64,000 nt of DNA from Bacillus sp. SKDU12 (GTDB lineage: Bacteria; Bacillota; Bacilli; Bacillales; Bacillaceae), in assembly GCF_010093085.1 (NCBI RefSeq), contig NZ_MSRC01000007.1, forward strand, positions 552,326 to 616,325, read 5' to 3'. Shown in pieces: positions 46,001-56,513 of the stretch (position 1 is its first letter; each line of letters opens with the position of its first letter). Below the pieces are notes generated by a model. The model was given only the letters and a program-made list of their open reading frames with translations. It ran no database searches and was not told the DNA's origin. Position numbers and translations under genes: made by a program.

Positions 46001-46915
46001 ATGATACAAATTTGGATTGCTGGTCTTTTATTATTAGCTCAACCGATCGAGCCGCCTGACAGCTTAACGATCACACAGCAAGGGCGGACGATTTCTGTTG
46101 TCACTCGTGAAAACTTTACAATGCCTCTTCCAGGTACCCCAATGATTGATCGAGAAAAGTACGATAAATTCATCCAGCAGTTGGATCAGCAAGTGTACCG
46201 GGAGCCAATAAATGCTGTACTCAACGATCATGGCAGCATTACCCCGGGCAGGGTTGGTTACAGGCTGTATCAACAGGCGTTCCTGGAAAAGTTTTATGCT
46301 TATTTCTATGGACAAGGCTCTTCTCAAGTAGAAGTGCCGGAATTAAATATTTATCCAAAAGTTGATAGCGAATTGCTTGCTCACATCAGCACGCAGCAGC
46401 TTGGTCAGTATGTAACTTATTTTAATTCAAATAATAAAAGCCGATCGCACAATATTTCCCTTTCTGCAAAAGCGATTGATAATCATGTTATTTTTCCTAA
46501 TGAGACATTTTCATTTAATCAAGTTGTAGGGATGAGAACTCGGGACAAAGGATACAAGAGCGCGCCCATTATCGTTAAAGGTGAGCTGTCGGAAGGGATC
46601 GGCGGAGGGATTTGTCAAGTATCATCAACACTATTTAATGCAGTCGACCGTGCAGGGCTGCGAATCGTTCAGCGCTATTCTCATACAAGAAGCGTGCCAT
46701 ATGTTCCGCCAGGACGTGATGCAACAGTAAGCTGGGGAGGTCCTGACTTTCTCTTTCAAAATCAATATAACCAGCCAATACTCATTCGGGCCAAACGATA
46801 TGGAGGAAGTATGATTGTTACGCTGTACTCTTCAGATGTGATCAATAATAAACTGAGAAAGGTTCCTAAAGCACCATCTCAAATCCCAAAAGAAATTCAT
46901 GCTGAACGGCAATAA
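46001..46915 (+). CDS. yoaR: VanW-family protein YoaR
   Basis: Exported or membrane-attached protein of 304 residues. A short hydrophobic N-terminus (MIQIWIAGLLLLAQP) leads into a helical region and the VanW domain (about 145-275): FNQVVGMRTRDKGYKSAPIIVKGELSEGIGGGICQVSSTLFNAVDRAGL followed by RYSHTRSVPYVPPGRDATVSWGGPDF. The GGGICQVSSTL block is the family hallmark. VanW proteins occur beside glycopeptide resistance genes and in spore-formers; their reaction is unknown. GGGAGG lies 7 nt before the ATG. Confidence 0.88.
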   Translation: MIQIWIAGLLLLAQPIEPPDSLTITQQGRTISVVTRENFTMPLPGTPMIDREKYDKFIQQLDQQVYREPINAVLNDHGSITPGRVGYRLYQQAFLEKFYAYFYGQGSSQVEVPELNIYPKVDSELLAHISTQQLGQYVTYFNSNNKSRSHNISLSAKAIDNHVIFPNETFSFNQVVGMRTRDKGYKSAPIIVKGELSEGIGGGICQVSSTLFNAVDRAGLRIVQRYSHTRSVPYVPPGRDATVSWGGPDFLFQNQYNQPILIRAKRYGGSMIVTLYSSDVINNKLRKVPKAPSQIPKEIHAERQ

Positions 46916-46965
46916 AATACTTTTCTTGGACAATCTAATGAAAAAAGAAAGAAGGGATAAATGAA

Positions 46966-47460
46966 GTGAAGAAGGTATTATTTTCCTTGTGTGTTCTGTT
47001 ATTTGCTTTGAATGTTGTTCAATTAAAAGCGCACGCCCTTACTTTTACGGTGCTGCCTATCACACAAAAAACAGAACAATGGTCAGTAGAAGTGAGTGAG
47101 GCAAAAAAAGTGAAAGGTTTTGCGAAACGTGACGAAGGGAGAAATCATGTATATTCCTTGGAAGTCAAAAACATAGGCGCAGAAGCAGCTGCGGTGGAGG
47201 TGGAATTGTATAGAAACGACCCTCATTCAATTACAAGGTTTTCACTTTTTAGATGTCCTGGTGAAAATTGTGTCCAGCAAAAAATGGATGAGAAAACCTT
47301 AGCTGCAAGTTTAAATAATCGCTCGCCATTGAGATTTAACCATTTTATGCTGGCAGATAAGTCATCTGAATTAGAAGTTGTGATTATGTGGACGCAAAAG
47401 GGAGAAGAGGGACGGCGCTTAAAACAAACCTTTACATTCACCGAAGATGGCGTTAATTGA
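46966..47460 (+). CDS. Secreted hypothetical protein (164 aa)
   Basis: Protein of 164 residues with a signal peptide (MKKVLFSLCVLLFALNVVQL, cleavage near KAHA). The mature part looks like an immunoglobulin-type beta domain (EVKNIGAEAAAVEVELYRND, LEVVIMWTQKGEEGRRLKQTFTF) with two cysteines in FRCPGENCVQ that may form a disulphide. GTG 46966 follows AAGGGA. It lies 50 bp after yoaR in the same direction, so an operon is likely. In the 168 map the yoaQ/yozF genes lie here, but I cannot assign one. Confidence 0.7.
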   Translation: MKKVLFSLCVLLFALNVVQLKAHALTFTVLPITQKTEQWSVEVSEAKKVKGFAKRDEGRNHVYSLEVKNIGAEAAAVEVELYRNDPHSITRFSLFRCPGENCVQQKMDEKTLAASLNNRSPLRFNHFMLADKSSELEVVIMWTQKGEEGRRLKQTFTFTEDGVN

Positions 47461-47532
47461 GCTGTGAACAATCACCTCAGGAGAAAGGACAGGGGCGGAG
47501 AGAGTCAAAATAACGAGAACAGGATGGTTTGA

Positions 47533-47727
47533 ATGATTAAATCGATTACTTTGCCAGAGGAAAAAACGAAAATAATAGTGGGAAAACCAATCAAAAATGA
47601 GTCAAGCGTCAAAGTGACTGCAATTTATGACTATAGAGAGGAACCAGAGGAAGCTTTTTGGGTACATTTATCCGATGGAAGTGAAATGTTTGTTGATGAC
47701 ACCAAAGTCTTTATTGAATATGAATAG
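47533..47727 (+). CDS. Small hypothetical protein (64 aa)
   Basis: A 64-residue acidic protein (KIIVGKPIKNESSVKVTAIYDYREEPEEAFWVHLSDGSEMFVDDTKVFIEYE) that reads as a small beta-sheet domain. Weak ribosome site AGGATGG. Follows the secreted protein by 72 bp. Not recognised. Confidence 0.55.
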   Translation: MIKSITLPEEKTKIIVGKPIKNESSVKVTAIYDYREEPEEAFWVHLSDGSEMFVDDTKVFIEYE

Positions 47728-48300
47728 AAAAAACAACATTTTAGTTTGTTTTGCATAGCTACAGACTGTTGCATAATTAAAAAACATCTCAGTTAACCGT
47801 TAAAGACCTTTTATTTCGAAGTTTGCTAAGTCAAGATTTAGGTGTTTTAATTGTTTCACTAAAATCAAAAAAGTTAGGCATTCGCCTTTTTTAAACCTTT
47901 TGGAATATCTTCAGGATGAGCAATTTTCTATTGTTTACAAGTGAAATGCAGCCTCACTTAAATGATCCGGAGTTACAATAATGTCAATTTGATATCATGA
48001 TCCTCCCTATAGCCAAACTCCATATTGCAACACGGAAAGTGCCCATACCTCATTATATCCGCAAACTTAACTTGTATATATGCTTCTGCCAAGACTCATC
48101 TCTCTCTTTGATACTGTTCACAATTGTAATCATCTTATTTTTCACATTCATGTGAGCCTAAACATATGGTTTTTATCGTTTTTGTTTAGTGGAAAAGCAA
48201 CTACTTGTTGAGCGCAGTCGCAATCACACCGATTACGTTCAATAAGAATTGGCTTTTTCAGTAACATTTTGACCTCATTTTCCTACTAAAAGGATGAGGG
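47728..48300. other. Intergenic region with minus-strand gene relic
   Basis: On the minus strand from about 48140 to 47960, coding-like segments in shifting frames (MITIVNSIKERDESWQKHIYKLSL, then MRYGHFPCCNMEF, then GYREDHDIKL) suggest a decayed gene, possibly the acetyltransferase-like yoaP that lies here in 168. There is no intact gene in the gap. Confidence 0.35.
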
Positions 48301-48314
48301 AAGTGAGAACAAAC

Positions 48315-48803
48315 ATGAAAAAAAAGAAAAACATGAAAAGGTGGCTGCTGATAGCTGCTGTATTTTTGATAGTCTGTATTGTATCAATCCTTGTCATGAT
48401 ATCAGGAAACAAAGTGAAATATGAAGGCAGCGGCAAAAGCGGATTATGGGTTTCTAATCTTGAAAAATCAGGAAAGACATCAATTGGACCGAATTATTTT
48501 TTTAACCTGTATTGGCAGGGGAGTAAGAAGGATGAAAAACAGACGGTAGTTGAAAGAATTACTCTGTATGTGGATGGCAGAAAGTATCAAGATGATAACG
48601 TAGGGGAGTATAACTTGTCAGAATACACTGGTGAAGAACTGCCAGATGGAGGGCAAATGGAAGACCACATTGCTACCTTTGATTATATGCCTGAGGAGGA
48701 AGTGGTCGGGCATGAAATCTTGGCGAAAGTTGAGTGGAGGACAGGCGAGAAAAGACAAACAGAAGAACTCAAATTACATCAGAAGCCATGGTATAAAAAA
48801 TAG
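48315..48803 (+). CDS. Membrane-anchored hypothetical protein (YoaO-like position)
   Basis: Protein of about 162 residues: very basic start (MKKKKNMKRW), one membrane helix (LLIAAVFLIVCIVSILVMIS) and an extracytoplasmic beta-rich domain (NKVKYEGSGKSGLWVSNLEKSGKTS, RITLYVDGRKYQDDNVGEYN). The domain resembles small proteins that Bacillus places outside the membrane, with no known role. Its position upstream of oxdD is that of yoaO in 168, but I do not recognise the sequence well enough to name it. A terminator follows. Confidence 0.65.
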   Translation: MKKKKNMKRWLLIAAVFLIVCIVSILVMISGNKVKYEGSGKSGLWVSNLEKSGKTSIGPNYFFNLYWQGSKKDEKQTVVERITLYVDGRKYQDDNVGEYNLSEYTGEELPDGGQMEDHIATFDYMPEEEVVGHEILAKVEWRTGEKRQTEELKLHQKPWYKK

Positions 48804-48819
48804 TTTATTTGATGAGCAG

Positions 48820-48848
48820 GTGATCACATAAGTGGTCACTTTTTTTTC
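48820..48848 (+). terminator. Terminator before oxdD
   Basis: GTGATCA / TGGTCAC stem followed by eight T. Confidence 0.85.
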
Positions 48849-48861
48849 CAGGTTTCTAGGC

Positions 48862-48889
48862 ACAGCAATATGAGAACTTGCATAGGCTG
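48862..48889 (+). promoter_or_regulatory. SigK-like promoter for oxdD
   Basis: AC, 17 bp, CATAGGCTG, matching the late mother-cell SigK pattern (AC, 16-17 bp, CATA-N3-TA). It agrees with the known coat location of OxdD. Confidence 0.6.
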
Positions 48890-48923
48890 GAATAAAAACC
48901 TGTAAATTTTTAAAATGAGGTGC

Positions 48924-50102
48924 TTGCTGTTGGGAAAACAACCAAACAATCATGAAGGCAGAAACGTGCCGCAGCCTATTCGAAGTGATGGAGCCGGAGC
49001 TATTGACGCGGGTCCACGAAATGTGATGCGGGATATTCAGAATCCGAATATACTTGTTCCGCCTGTTACAGATGACGGTATGATTCCAAACTTGAGATTT
49101 TCATTTTCAGATGCTCCCATGAAATTAGATCATGGCGGCTGGTCACGTGAAATCACCGTCAGGCAGCTGCCGATTTCGACCGCACTTGCAGGAGTAAATA
49201 TGAGCTTGACTGCGGGAGGCGTACGTGAACTTCATTGGCATAAACAAGCCGAATGGGCTTATATGCTTTTAGGACGTGCCCGCATTACCGCAGTTGATCA
49301 AGAGGGACGAAATTTCATTGCTGATATCGGTCCAGGCGATCTTTGGTACTTTCCCGCAGGAGTTCCGCATTCGATTCAAGGCCTGGAACATTGCGAGTTT
49401 CTGCTCGTCTTCGATGATGGAAACTTTTCAGAGTTTTCAACGTTAAGCATTTCAGATTGGTTTGCACACACGCCCAAAGATGTTCTGGCTGCAAATTTTG
49501 GTGTCCCAGAGGATGCGTTTCGCTCTATTCCTTCAGAACAAGTGTATATCTATCAAGGGAAGGTACCGGAATCGGTCGCCAGTGAAGGTATTCAGTCACC
49601 TTACGGAAATGTCCCCTTGACCTTCAAATATGAGTTGCTGAATCAAACTCCCATTCAAACGCCTGGCGGGAGCGTGCGAATTGTGGATTCTTCCAACTTC
49701 CCGATTTCTAAAAACATAGCGGCAGCACTTGTTCAGATAGAGCCCGGCGCGATGAGAGAGCTTCATTGGCATCCGAACAGTGATGAGTGGCAGTATTATC
49801 TGACAGGACAAGGACGCATGACAGTGTTTACCGGCAACGGGACTGCCCGTACATTTGATTATAGAGCAGGTGACGTTGGATACGTGCCTTCTAATGCAGG
49901 ACACTATATACAAAACACGGGCACAGAAACGTTATGGTTTTTAGAAATGTTCAAAAGTGACCGCTATGCAGACATGTCGCTCAATCAGTGGATGGCATTG
50001 ACGCCCAAAGAATTAGTGCAAAGCAATTTGAACGCAGGATCAGCCATGCTCGATTCCCTGCATAAGGAAAAAGTGCCTGTTGTGAAATATCCTGACATGT
50101 AA
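48924..50102 (+). CDS. oxdD: Oxalate decarboxylase OxdD (spore coat)
   Basis: Bicupin manganese enzyme of about 392 residues converting oxalate to formate and CO2. Two cupin domains show the metal sets [22 protein letters not shown]...PAGVPHSI and [25 protein letters not shown]...PSNAGHYIQ. The N-terminal lid has a Ser-Glu-type SSEN relative. OxdD is a sporulation product placed in the coat interior. TTG 48924 gives the family length; TTG 48930, with GAGG at 9 nt, is an alternative. Confidence 0.93.
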   Translation: MLLGKQPNNHEGRNVPQPIRSDGAGAIDAGPRNVMRDIQNPNILVPPVTDDGMIPNLRFSFSDAPMKLDHGGWSREITVRQLPISTALAGVNMSLTAGGVRELHWHKQAEWAYMLLGRARITAVDQEGRNFIADIGPGDLWYFPAGVPHSIQGLEHCEFLLVFDDGNFSEFSTLSISDWFAHTPKDVLAANFGVPEDAFRSIPSEQVYIYQGKVPESVASEGIQSPYGNVPLTFKYELLNQTPIQTPGGSVRIVDSSNFPISKNIAAALVQIEPGAMRELHWHPNSDEWQYYLTGQGRMTVFTGNGTARTFDYRAGDVGYVPSNAGHYIQNTGTETLWFLEMFKSDRYADMSLNQWMALTPKELVQSNLNAGSAMLDSLHKEKVPVVKYPDM

Positions 50103-50186
50103 AGAAGGTAACTGTCCTACAATCGTTTTCAATTTTTATTAAGTGAAGCGCCGGGATGATCATTAGAATACGATAACTCGTGTTAA

Positions 50187-50221
50187 ATCCCTATGTAAGA
50201 AATGTTATATAGGGTTTTTCT
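50187..50221 (+). terminator. Terminator after oxdD
   Basis: CCCTAT / ATAGGG stem (with ATA) followed by five T. Confidence 0.7.
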
Positions 50222-51105
50222 GCTTGAATAGGAATGTTGCGGCCTTTAAAATGAATACGTGAAAATGATAACCATTATCTGATCGCAATTTTTAACACAA
50301 CGAAAACTGTAGTCTTTATTATTGATTACGCAAAATGAAAATGGCCTTTAAGAAGGTCGAGAATGAAATCACTCACTTTTCTATCCAGTTTCTTGTGTCA
50401 TTGCCATCCGGGGACAATGGCTAATGGACTGATAATACATCTCAATTTGATTGACAGTCAAGCGGCGACAAAACATTACATAATAAGTGTAAGTACAATT
50501 TTAGGCATCATAGGTGTAGGATTTAGGAGGAAAAATAGATGGATTACTTCAATAGACCTATATCATTTTTACAAGCATAGGTGCTACAGGTTTTATAAGT
50601 TTAATGTGGTTCAGTTATTTTTCTGACAGAACTGAAAAGTGAAGCGAATTTCATTCTAGCTGTTGAAGAATAGCAAAGTATCAATAAGGGATGTAAACCT
50701 TTAAATAACTAAATGATCTATGTACTAAATTTTCAATACAAAAGAATAAAACTGCACTAAGCAAAAAAATACGTAATACTAATAAAAAACACAATGCTAC
50801 TCATCAGCGGCTCAGGTGTAAATTCACTAATAATGAAGCCTGACATGCATCATTATCATAAGAAAACAAAAATATACTGCCGCGATCGGCATTTTGTTTT
50901 GATATCAAGTCATGTCCATCCATAAAAACGCTCGGTTGGAATGGGCAGTGTTTGCAACAGGCGGTTTTCAAAAGGATGGTTTATCGGTTATTGTTTCAAA
51001 TGAGCCAAGCTTTTTTTGTCTCTACAGTTCAAATGATGCAAAGACAACATGATTTGTTACAATAAAAGTGTAGTCACGATAACTCATTGCGAAAGGGGAA
51101 TAATT
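50222..51105. other. Gene-poor gap with membrane-protein relic
   Basis: Around 50455-50643, frames read [19 protein letters not shown] and, after shifts, [24 protein letters not shown] before TGA, the remains of a small membrane protein with an internal frameshift. The flanks are AT-rich. A promoter for the SDR gene should lie near 51040-51090, but no strong match was seen. Confidence 0.4.
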
Positions 51106-51879
51106 ATGACCAAGACAGCAATCGTTACGGGTTCTGCAGGAGGATTAGGAAGAAGCATCGCAGAGAGACTATGCCAAGATGGTTTTCAGGTAGTGCTGCA
51201 TGATATTAATGAAACACTGCTGAATGAAACGGTTTCAGATTTTAAAGAGAAACACTTTCAAGTGATTGGAGTAACGGGTGATGTATCAAAACGTGATGAC
51301 CAATTCAATTTGGTTAAAGAAGCGGTAGATCACTTTGGCGGTTTAGATGTTTTTATTAACAATGCGGGGATTGAAGCTGTTTCCCCATTTTTGGAGATAA
51401 CAGAAGAACAGCTGAATAAATTATTTCAGGTTAACGTCAATGGAGTTGTTTTTGGCACTCAAGCTGCCGCTGACCAGTTTATGAAACAAAACACAAAGGG
51501 TAAAATCATTAATGCATGCAGTATAGCGGGACAAGAGTCATTTGAAATGCTGGGCGCCTATTCAGCGACAAAACATGCAGTGAAATCTTTTACACATTCA
51601 GCTGCTAAAGAGCTGGCAAAGCATAAAATAACAGTGAACGCATATTGTCCCGGAGTTGCAAAAACAAAAATGTGGGATAGAATAGATGAAGAAATGGTGA
51701 AGCATAGTGATGATCTACAGCCGGGAGAAGCTTTTGAAAAATTTTCTTCTGAAATCGCTCTAAAGAGATACCAAACACCTGAGGATGTTGCCAATCTGGT
51801 ATCATTTTTAGCTTCAGACGCTTCAGATTATATCACTGGTCAGGCGATAGTAACTGATGGCGGACTGGTATATAGATGA
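51106..51879 (+). CDS. SDR oxidoreductase, acetoin/2,3-butanediol dehydrogenase-like
   Basis: Short-chain dehydrogenase of 257 residues. NAD site [15 protein letters not shown], the NNAG motif in [13 protein letters not shown], catalytic Ser in INACSIAG, and YSATK with Tyr and Lys. The segment [17 protein letters not shown] with the closing [20 protein letters not shown] is characteristic of (S)- or meso-acetoin reductases of the BudC type. AAAGGGG lies 7 nt before ATG 51106. I do not recall this gene at the 168 locus, so it may be acquired. Substrate inferred. Confidence 0.82.
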   Translation: MTKTAIVTGSAGGLGRSIAERLCQDGFQVVLHDINETLLNETVSDFKEKHFQVIGVTGDVSKRDDQFNLVKEAVDHFGGLDVFINNAGIEAVSPFLEITEEQLNKLFQVNVNGVVFGTQAAADQFMKQNTKGKIINACSIAGQESFEMLGAYSATKHAVKSFTHSAAKELAKHKITVNAYCPGVAKTKMWDRIDEEMVKHSDDLQPGEAFEKFSSEIALKRYQTPEDVANLVSFLASDASDYITGQAIVTDGGLVYR

Positions 51880-51972
51880 TATCTTTATATTTGCGAGAGC
51901 CTGATATAATAAAGCAGTTCTTGTGAAAAAAGGTGCTTTGTTTGAAGGGGATTTCTTGAAAAAAGTAAGCAT

Positions 51973-52010
51973 ACAAAAGAGGCCGAGCGTTTTACGCAGG
52001 CCTCTTTTGT
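51973..52010. terminator. Bidirectional terminator SDR/pelB
   Basis: AAAAGAGGCC / GGCCTCTTTT arms with a 13-nt loop; T-runs on both strands. Confidence 0.88.
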
Positions 52011-52011
52011 A

Positions 52012-53049
52012 TCAGTAGCCAAATACCAGTGTTGTACTTTGTGATCCGGCATATTTCGTAACGAATTCTTTTGTATAATCCGGTGTTTGCACACGGTAGC
52101 TGTAATGAGACCAAGGATTCCAAAAAGTCAGTGGAGAGGTTTGCTTGTTGAGAGATGGATAGCTGCCTGTATCCTTAAAATAACCTGTGCCTTTGTCATC
52201 GAGGATACCGCCTTTTTCACTGCCTTTTCCAAAATAATTATATTCGGAATATATTTTTGCTTTTGTGGCAATCGTGATCGCCTGGTTAAAGTTGTTGCTG
52301 TAATTGTTTTTAACATGAAAATAACCGTATCTCATGAGACCTGGGCCTCTTACATATAAGTTTTCAAAGTAATTGTTGGCGATTGTCATGTGGGGATAGC
52401 CGTCATATTGATGCTGCGAATCATCTGGATATCCTAAAATCAAGCCATATTTATGATTCGCAAATTTTGAGTTGCTGATGGTGATATAATCTGCCGATTT
52501 TCCGATATACAGAAGTTTGTCCAAATCATTGCCGCTTGCACTATAGCTGTGACCTGAGAATGTGACGTGATCAATCCAATAGTTGATACCGGAATCTAAA
52601 TAAAGCTGGATATCGTTATTTCCGTTAATCTGCGGACTGTGTTCAAAAGTCAGGTTTTGAAAAATAACGTTTTCGGAGGAAGGTGAAGTTGTGAGAAAAA
52701 TGTTTTTCAACGTTTTTTTCGCGTAAGAGCCTACGAGTGTTTTATTTGAGCCAATGGTGACTGTTGTTTTTGAAGATGTGGTAAGATTATTTTGAAGGAC
52801 TAAAATTTTCGGAGCGGCTCCTCCTAGATGTGTCTTTAAATCATTTACACTTTGAATGTAAACAATCTGACCATTTTTTCCGCCCGTTGTGCTCGCTTTA
52901 GACATTCCTTTTTCATTTTTAGCATTTCCAGCAAATCCTAAGAGGCCATTCGTAGAGGTATTTGGAAAATCAACGGCTCCAAACGTTTTTTCAGGCAAGA
53001 GAACCAATAACAAACTGAACACTGCGAACCATAAACAAAATCGTTTCAT
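52012..53049 (-). CDS. pelB: Pectin lyase PelB
   Basis: Secreted polysaccharide lyase family 1 protein of 345 residues, cleaving pectin by beta-elimination. Signal peptide [24 protein letters not shown]. The parallel beta-helix shows the family regions [40 protein letters not shown] and [20 protein letters not shown]. The start at 53049 follows a run of two ATG codons behind AAAGGAAG; the first is 53052. Divergent from yoaK. Confidence 0.92.
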   Translation of the reverse strand: MKRFCLWFAVFSLLLVLLPEKTFGAVDFPNTSTNGLLGFAGNAKNEKGMSKASTTGGKNGQIVYIQSVNDLKTHLGGAAPKILVLQNNLTTSSKTTVTIGSNKTLVGSYAKKTLKNIFLTTSPSSENVIFQNLTFEHSPQINGNNDIQLYLDSGINYWIDHVTFSGHSYSASGNDLDKLLYIGKSADYITISNSKFANHKYGLILGYPDDSQHQYDGYPHMTIANNYFENLYVRGPGLMRYGYFHVKNNYSNNFNQAITIATKAKIYSEYNYFGKGSEKGGILDDKGTGYFKDTGSYPSLNKQTSPLTFWNPWSHYSYRVQTPDYTKEFVTKYAGSQSTTLVFGY

Positions 53050-53206
53050 CATACGCTTCCTTTCTAATGTAATCATTTCCTTGTGAAGATTATCATTTCA
53101 TAAAATGGTAGTATTTGGTAGTTTCTATTTTCCTAATTTATAAATATACAAACTGCGCTAAAAGACATACTAACAATTGAAAACAGAAGAAAGGGTTGAT
53201 GCGCCA

Positions 53207-53884
53207 TTGACTGCAGCAACTTACCGAAACAGCCTGCTTATTCTTTTATGTTTAACAGCTGGAATCGTGGATGTAATCGGCTATCTTAGCCTTGGACATG
53301 TGTTTACGGCGAATATGACTGGGAATATTGTATTGCTGGGGTTAGGAATCGGCAAATCCCTTGAGGCTACAGTTTTTCATTCATTGATCGCGCTAATCGG
53401 ATTTATAAGCGGTGTGATGATTTCGACACTGATTGTCGGAAAGGCAGAAAACACCCTTTGGCCTCCTGCTGTTACTAAAGCGTTGGCAGTTGAAGCATTT
53501 ATTTTATTTGTCTTTTCTTGTCTTTCTTTTTATTCGGCTTTTGTTCCTGTATACATTCTTATTATTCTCTTAAGCATTTCCATGGGAATGCAAACAATGG
53601 CAGCCAAAAAGTTGGGAGTCGCAGGTATTACTTCAATTGTGTTAACGGGAACACTGGCTTCTCTATTAGAAGATTTGTCCAATCGATTATTTTTTAAGAA
53701 AAAGAAGAAAACATTTTTAAGAGATACTGTGTTAAGAGCGCTGGCGGTTGTCTTTTATTGCCTTGGGGCTTTTATTGTAGCTTTGGCTAATCCTGATTTT
53801 CATAACGTCATTATTTGGGTTCCGATCGTGCTGATATTTGGCATCATGATGACAGCTAAGTTAAAACTGAGCGGGGAAAAATAA
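53207..53884 (+). CDS. yoaK: DUF1275 membrane protein YoaK
   Basis: Integral membrane protein of 225 residues with about six helices. The DUF1275 signature is seen in TAGIVDVIGYLSLGHVFTANMTGNIVLLG and MGMQTMAAKKLGVAGITSIVLTGTLASL. TTG 53207 with AAAGGG about 11 nt upstream gives the family length; TTG 53177 is further upstream. Function unknown. Confidence 0.85.
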   Translation: MTAATYRNSLLILLCLTAGIVDVIGYLSLGHVFTANMTGNIVLLGLGIGKSLEATVFHSLIALIGFISGVMISTLIVGKAENTLWPPAVTKALAVEAFILFVFSCLSFYSAFVPVYILIILLSISMGMQTMAAKKLGVAGITSIVLTGTLASLLEDLSNRLFFKKKKKTFLRDTVLRALAVVFYCLGAFIVALANPDFHNVIIWVPIVLIFGIMMTAKLKLSGEK

Positions 53885-53910
53885 GAGCTGCAAACAGCTC
53901 ATTTATTTTG
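53885..53910 (+). terminator. Terminator after yoaK
   Basis: GAGCTG / CAGCTC with a 4-nt loop and a T-rich tail. Confidence 0.75.
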
Positions 53911-54123
53911 TTTATGGTTATGCGGATGCTATTCAGAAATGCAAAATAAGAATTTCGTCTGGTAGGTATGTGCGTTCATTCGTTGTATCTTTTTGAAAAA
54001 ACTGCCTATGTGTGATGAATCTGCCTTACATAATCTATGAATCTATGTCCTCTTTCAATGAAGGTGATTGAGACTTATGATGAAAATGATTCTCATTTAA
54101 AGTCTGAATTGAGGAGGACATGT

Positions 54124-54822
54124 ATGAAAAAGAATCTCAGTGCAATTGTGGGTATGGTTTTGTTGATGATCCTTTGTTTTTCTCCGCAAGCTTTGGCCGC
54201 ATATGATGACCTGCATGAAGGCTATGCAACGTATACGGGGTCAGGTTATTCAGGAGGAGCATTCTTGCTGGATCCAATTCCTTCCGATATGGAGATTACC
54301 GCAATTAATCCGGCAGATCTCAATTACGGGGGAGTGAAAGCGGCACTTGCAGGCTCTTATTTGGAAGTTGAAGGTCCAAAAGGAAAAACAATTGTTTACG
54401 CAACCGATCTGTATCCTGAAGGCGCTCGCGGAGCTCTTGATCTGTCACCGAATGCTTTTCGGAAAATTGGTGATATGAAAGACGGAAAAATCAACATTAA
54501 ATGGCGTGTTGTCAAAGCTCCAATCACCGGTGATTTCACGTACCGGGTCAAAGAGGGCAGCAGCAGATGGTGGGCTGCAATTCAAGTCAGAAATCACAAG
54601 TATCCTGTTATGAAAATGGAATATGAAAAGAATGGCAAGTGGATCAACATGGAAAAAATGGACTATAACCATTTTTCCGGCACTCATTTAGGGGCTGGTT
54701 CTCTCAAAATCAGAATGACCGATATCAGGGGGAAAGTGGTGAAAGACACCATTCCGAAACTGCCTGAAAGCGGAACGTCAAAAGCATATACAGTGCCGGG
54801 GCATGTGCAATTTCCAGAATGA
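54124..54822 (+). CDS. yoaJ: Bacterial expansin YoaJ (EXLX1)
   Basis: Secreted expansin of 232 residues. Signal peptide MKKNLSAIVGMVLLMILCFS, cleaved after ALA. Domain 1 (about 26-125) is a double-psi barrel with YATYTGSGYSGGAFLLDP and the catalytic-like Asp in VYATDLYPEGARGALDLS. Domain 2 (about 130-232) is the CBM63 cellulose-binding sandwich with aromatic residues SSRWWAAIQVRN and MEYEKNGKW. It loosens plant cell-wall networks without hydrolysis and helps root colonization. GAGGAGG lies 6 nt before ATG 54124. Confidence 0.95.
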   Translation: MKKNLSAIVGMVLLMILCFSPQALAAYDDLHEGYATYTGSGYSGGAFLLDPIPSDMEITAINPADLNYGGVKAALAGSYLEVEGPKGKTIVYATDLYPEGARGALDLSPNAFRKIGDMKDGKINIKWRVVKAPITGDFTYRVKEGSSRWWAAIQVRNHKYPVMKMEYEKNGKWINMEKMDYNHFSGTHLGAGSLKIRMTDIRGKVVKDTIPKLPESGTSKAYTVPGHVQFPE

Positions 54823-54828
54823 AAATAC

Positions 54829-54858
54829 GAAACAGCGGACTTTTCCCGCTGTTTTTTC
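54829..54858 (+). terminator. Terminator after yoaJ
   Basis: AACAGCGG / CCGCTGTT stem with a 7-nt loop and six T. Confidence 0.85.
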
Positions 54859-54871
54859 ATATAAACAGATA

Positions 54872-56323
54872 TCAATTATCAGCGTCTCCTTGCAGAAATG
54901 TTTTAATCATGTTCACATGCTGCTGCTTGGGATAGCTGGTATACAGTCTGCTTGAAATCCGAATAGGATCCCCGAAAAAGTATCTTTCATAGTGAGTTTG
55001 CCTTGTGCCGAAGGAACTCATCGTTATATCCCACGCTAACCGGAATATTTTCACACGCTCAAAAGCATTTGTATTGACTGCTTGAAGGTATTGGTCAAGA
55101 TCTTCCGAAATCTCTGAGTCAAACGCGTTTTCTGTCGGCAGCGTTACCATTCCGCTGGCACCAATTAACTGAATAATTTCAGTGAAACGAGGATATAGAG
55201 TTGGAATGATTGTACTGATGACTTGAAGAGGAATTAAACTGGGACGCATATAGCCGGCTTCATCTAATTGTGCGTCATTTTCTGATTTGTCAATGAGTGC
55301 TTTGATTGTCTCCAATCCGACAATGATTTCGGAGAGCTTTTCTTGTATATGCTGATATTCAGACACATTAATGGTGTCGACCAGAAGCTGTGCAACTCCT
55401 AATAGAAATTCAATTTTGACCATTTGCCTAATGACGACCTGATGAAAGGTAAAGGCATGAAAAGAGCTTTTCGCCATAAAATCATTAGCTGCTTCAACAT
55501 TATCGTAAAAAAACACACGATTCCAGGGTACCAACACGTGATCAAAAACGACGATTGAATCCATTTCTTCATATCTTGAGCTTAAGGGATGATTAAAGGT
55601 CGACTCGCTTAATACAAATGATTCTCTTGTGATGAATTTGACACCCTTTGTATTAGAGGGAATCGAAAAAGCAAAGGCTTCATCCTTTTCAAAATAAAAT
55701 TTTGGTGCCGAAAAAACCAAGATTTCATCAGTTAATCCACCTTGAGTTGCAAGCAGACGTGCGCCTTGAATGATCAATCCTTTTTCCGTTCTATCAATGA
55801 CTTTAGCTGATATCGGCTTTTCACTGATTCCAAAATAGGACTGTGACCGGTTCACTTGGGGGGTAATGAATGTATGGGTAAAGGAAAGGTCGTTTTTAGC
55901 GGCTTTCTGATACAAGTTTAGTATGTGTTCCGGAAAGCAATTCTCTTTTTCTCGTAAAAGCTCTGCTGATGATGCAAAGCTCATCATCACCGTATTCATA
56001 TAATCCGGACTTCTCCCCATCATTCCGTGAGTATGTCTAGCCCACTGTTCAATCATCTTCCTTCTTTTACTCAAATCGCTCTTGGTTTTAGGCTGGAGAT
56101 AGGAAAGACCAATTCGCTCATAATCTCCAGAAAGACGATAAGTCATTTCGTTTATGAACTCATCTTTCGTTTGCAAATCATAAAGAGAGCTTTTTGTTTT
56201 GATAATTCCTTTAAACGCAGGATGTTCAGAAATGTTACCCTCTATTTTTTTGCCATCATACCAAATTTCGTTTTCTAGTTTGTTCAATCGGTCAATGAAT
56301 TCTTTTCCATTGATAATCCCCAT
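54872..56323 (-). CDS. yoaI: YoaI, HpaB-type flavin-dependent monooxygenase
   Basis: Protein of 483 residues of the 4-hydroxyphenylacetate 3-monooxygenase (HpaB) / 4-hydroxybutyryl-CoA dehydratase fold. Visible family regions are WARHTHGMMGRSPDYMNTVMMSFASS, FTHTFITPQVNRS, IQGARLLATQGGLTDEILVFS, VVFDHVLVPWNRVFFYDN and the late QLIGASGMVTLPTE. It would hydroxylate a phenol using reduced FAD supplied by a separate reductase, which is not encoded nearby. ATG 56323 follows AAGGAG at 11 nt. Confidence 0.88.
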   Translation of the reverse strand: MGIINGKEFIDRLNKLENEIWYDGKKIEGNISEHPAFKGIIKTKSSLYDLQTKDEFINEMTYRLSGDYERIGLSYLQPKTKSDLSKRRKMIEQWARHTHGMMGRSPDYMNTVMMSFASSAELLREKENCFPEHILNLYQKAAKNDLSFTHTFITPQVNRSQSYFGISEKPISAKVIDRTEKGLIIQGARLLATQGGLTDEILVFSAPKFYFEKDEAFAFSIPSNTKGVKFITRESFVLSESTFNHPLSSRYEEMDSIVVFDHVLVPWNRVFFYDNVEAANDFMAKSSFHAFTFHQVVIRQMVKIEFLLGVAQLLVDTINVSEYQHIQEKLSEIIVGLETIKALIDKSENDAQLDEAGYMRPSLIPLQVISTIIPTLYPRFTEIIQLIGASGMVTLPTENAFDSEISEDLDQYLQAVNTNAFERVKIFRLAWDITMSSFGTRQTHYERYFFGDPIRISSRLYTSYPKQQHVNMIKTFLQGDADN

Positions 56324-56467
56324 TTGACGTTTCGCTCCTTCAAATATGCTGCGTATGATCATTATATTTTCGAAAGAACTGCCTGTTCAGCCAATTTGAG
56401 ATAGGAAAAGCCTTTTTTAATCTGTTTTACTATTTGATAGCTCCCATAGATTTTACTGAGGTGAATT

Positions 56468-56505
56468 TAAAACGGAACTAACTGCCTTCTGTCAAGTCAG
56501 CTCCG
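56468..56505 (-). terminator. Terminator after yozQ
   Basis: On the minus strand GGAGCTGACT / AGTTAGTTCC (with mismatches) then GTTTTAAATT. Confidence 0.5.
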
Positions 56506-56513
56506 CTTGAATA

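Noticed and set aside
50363..50626. 87-codon frame after oxdD as an intact gene
   Set aside because: Only its middle resembles a membrane protein; the start lacks a ribosome site, and coding sense continues in other frames, so it was treated as a relic.
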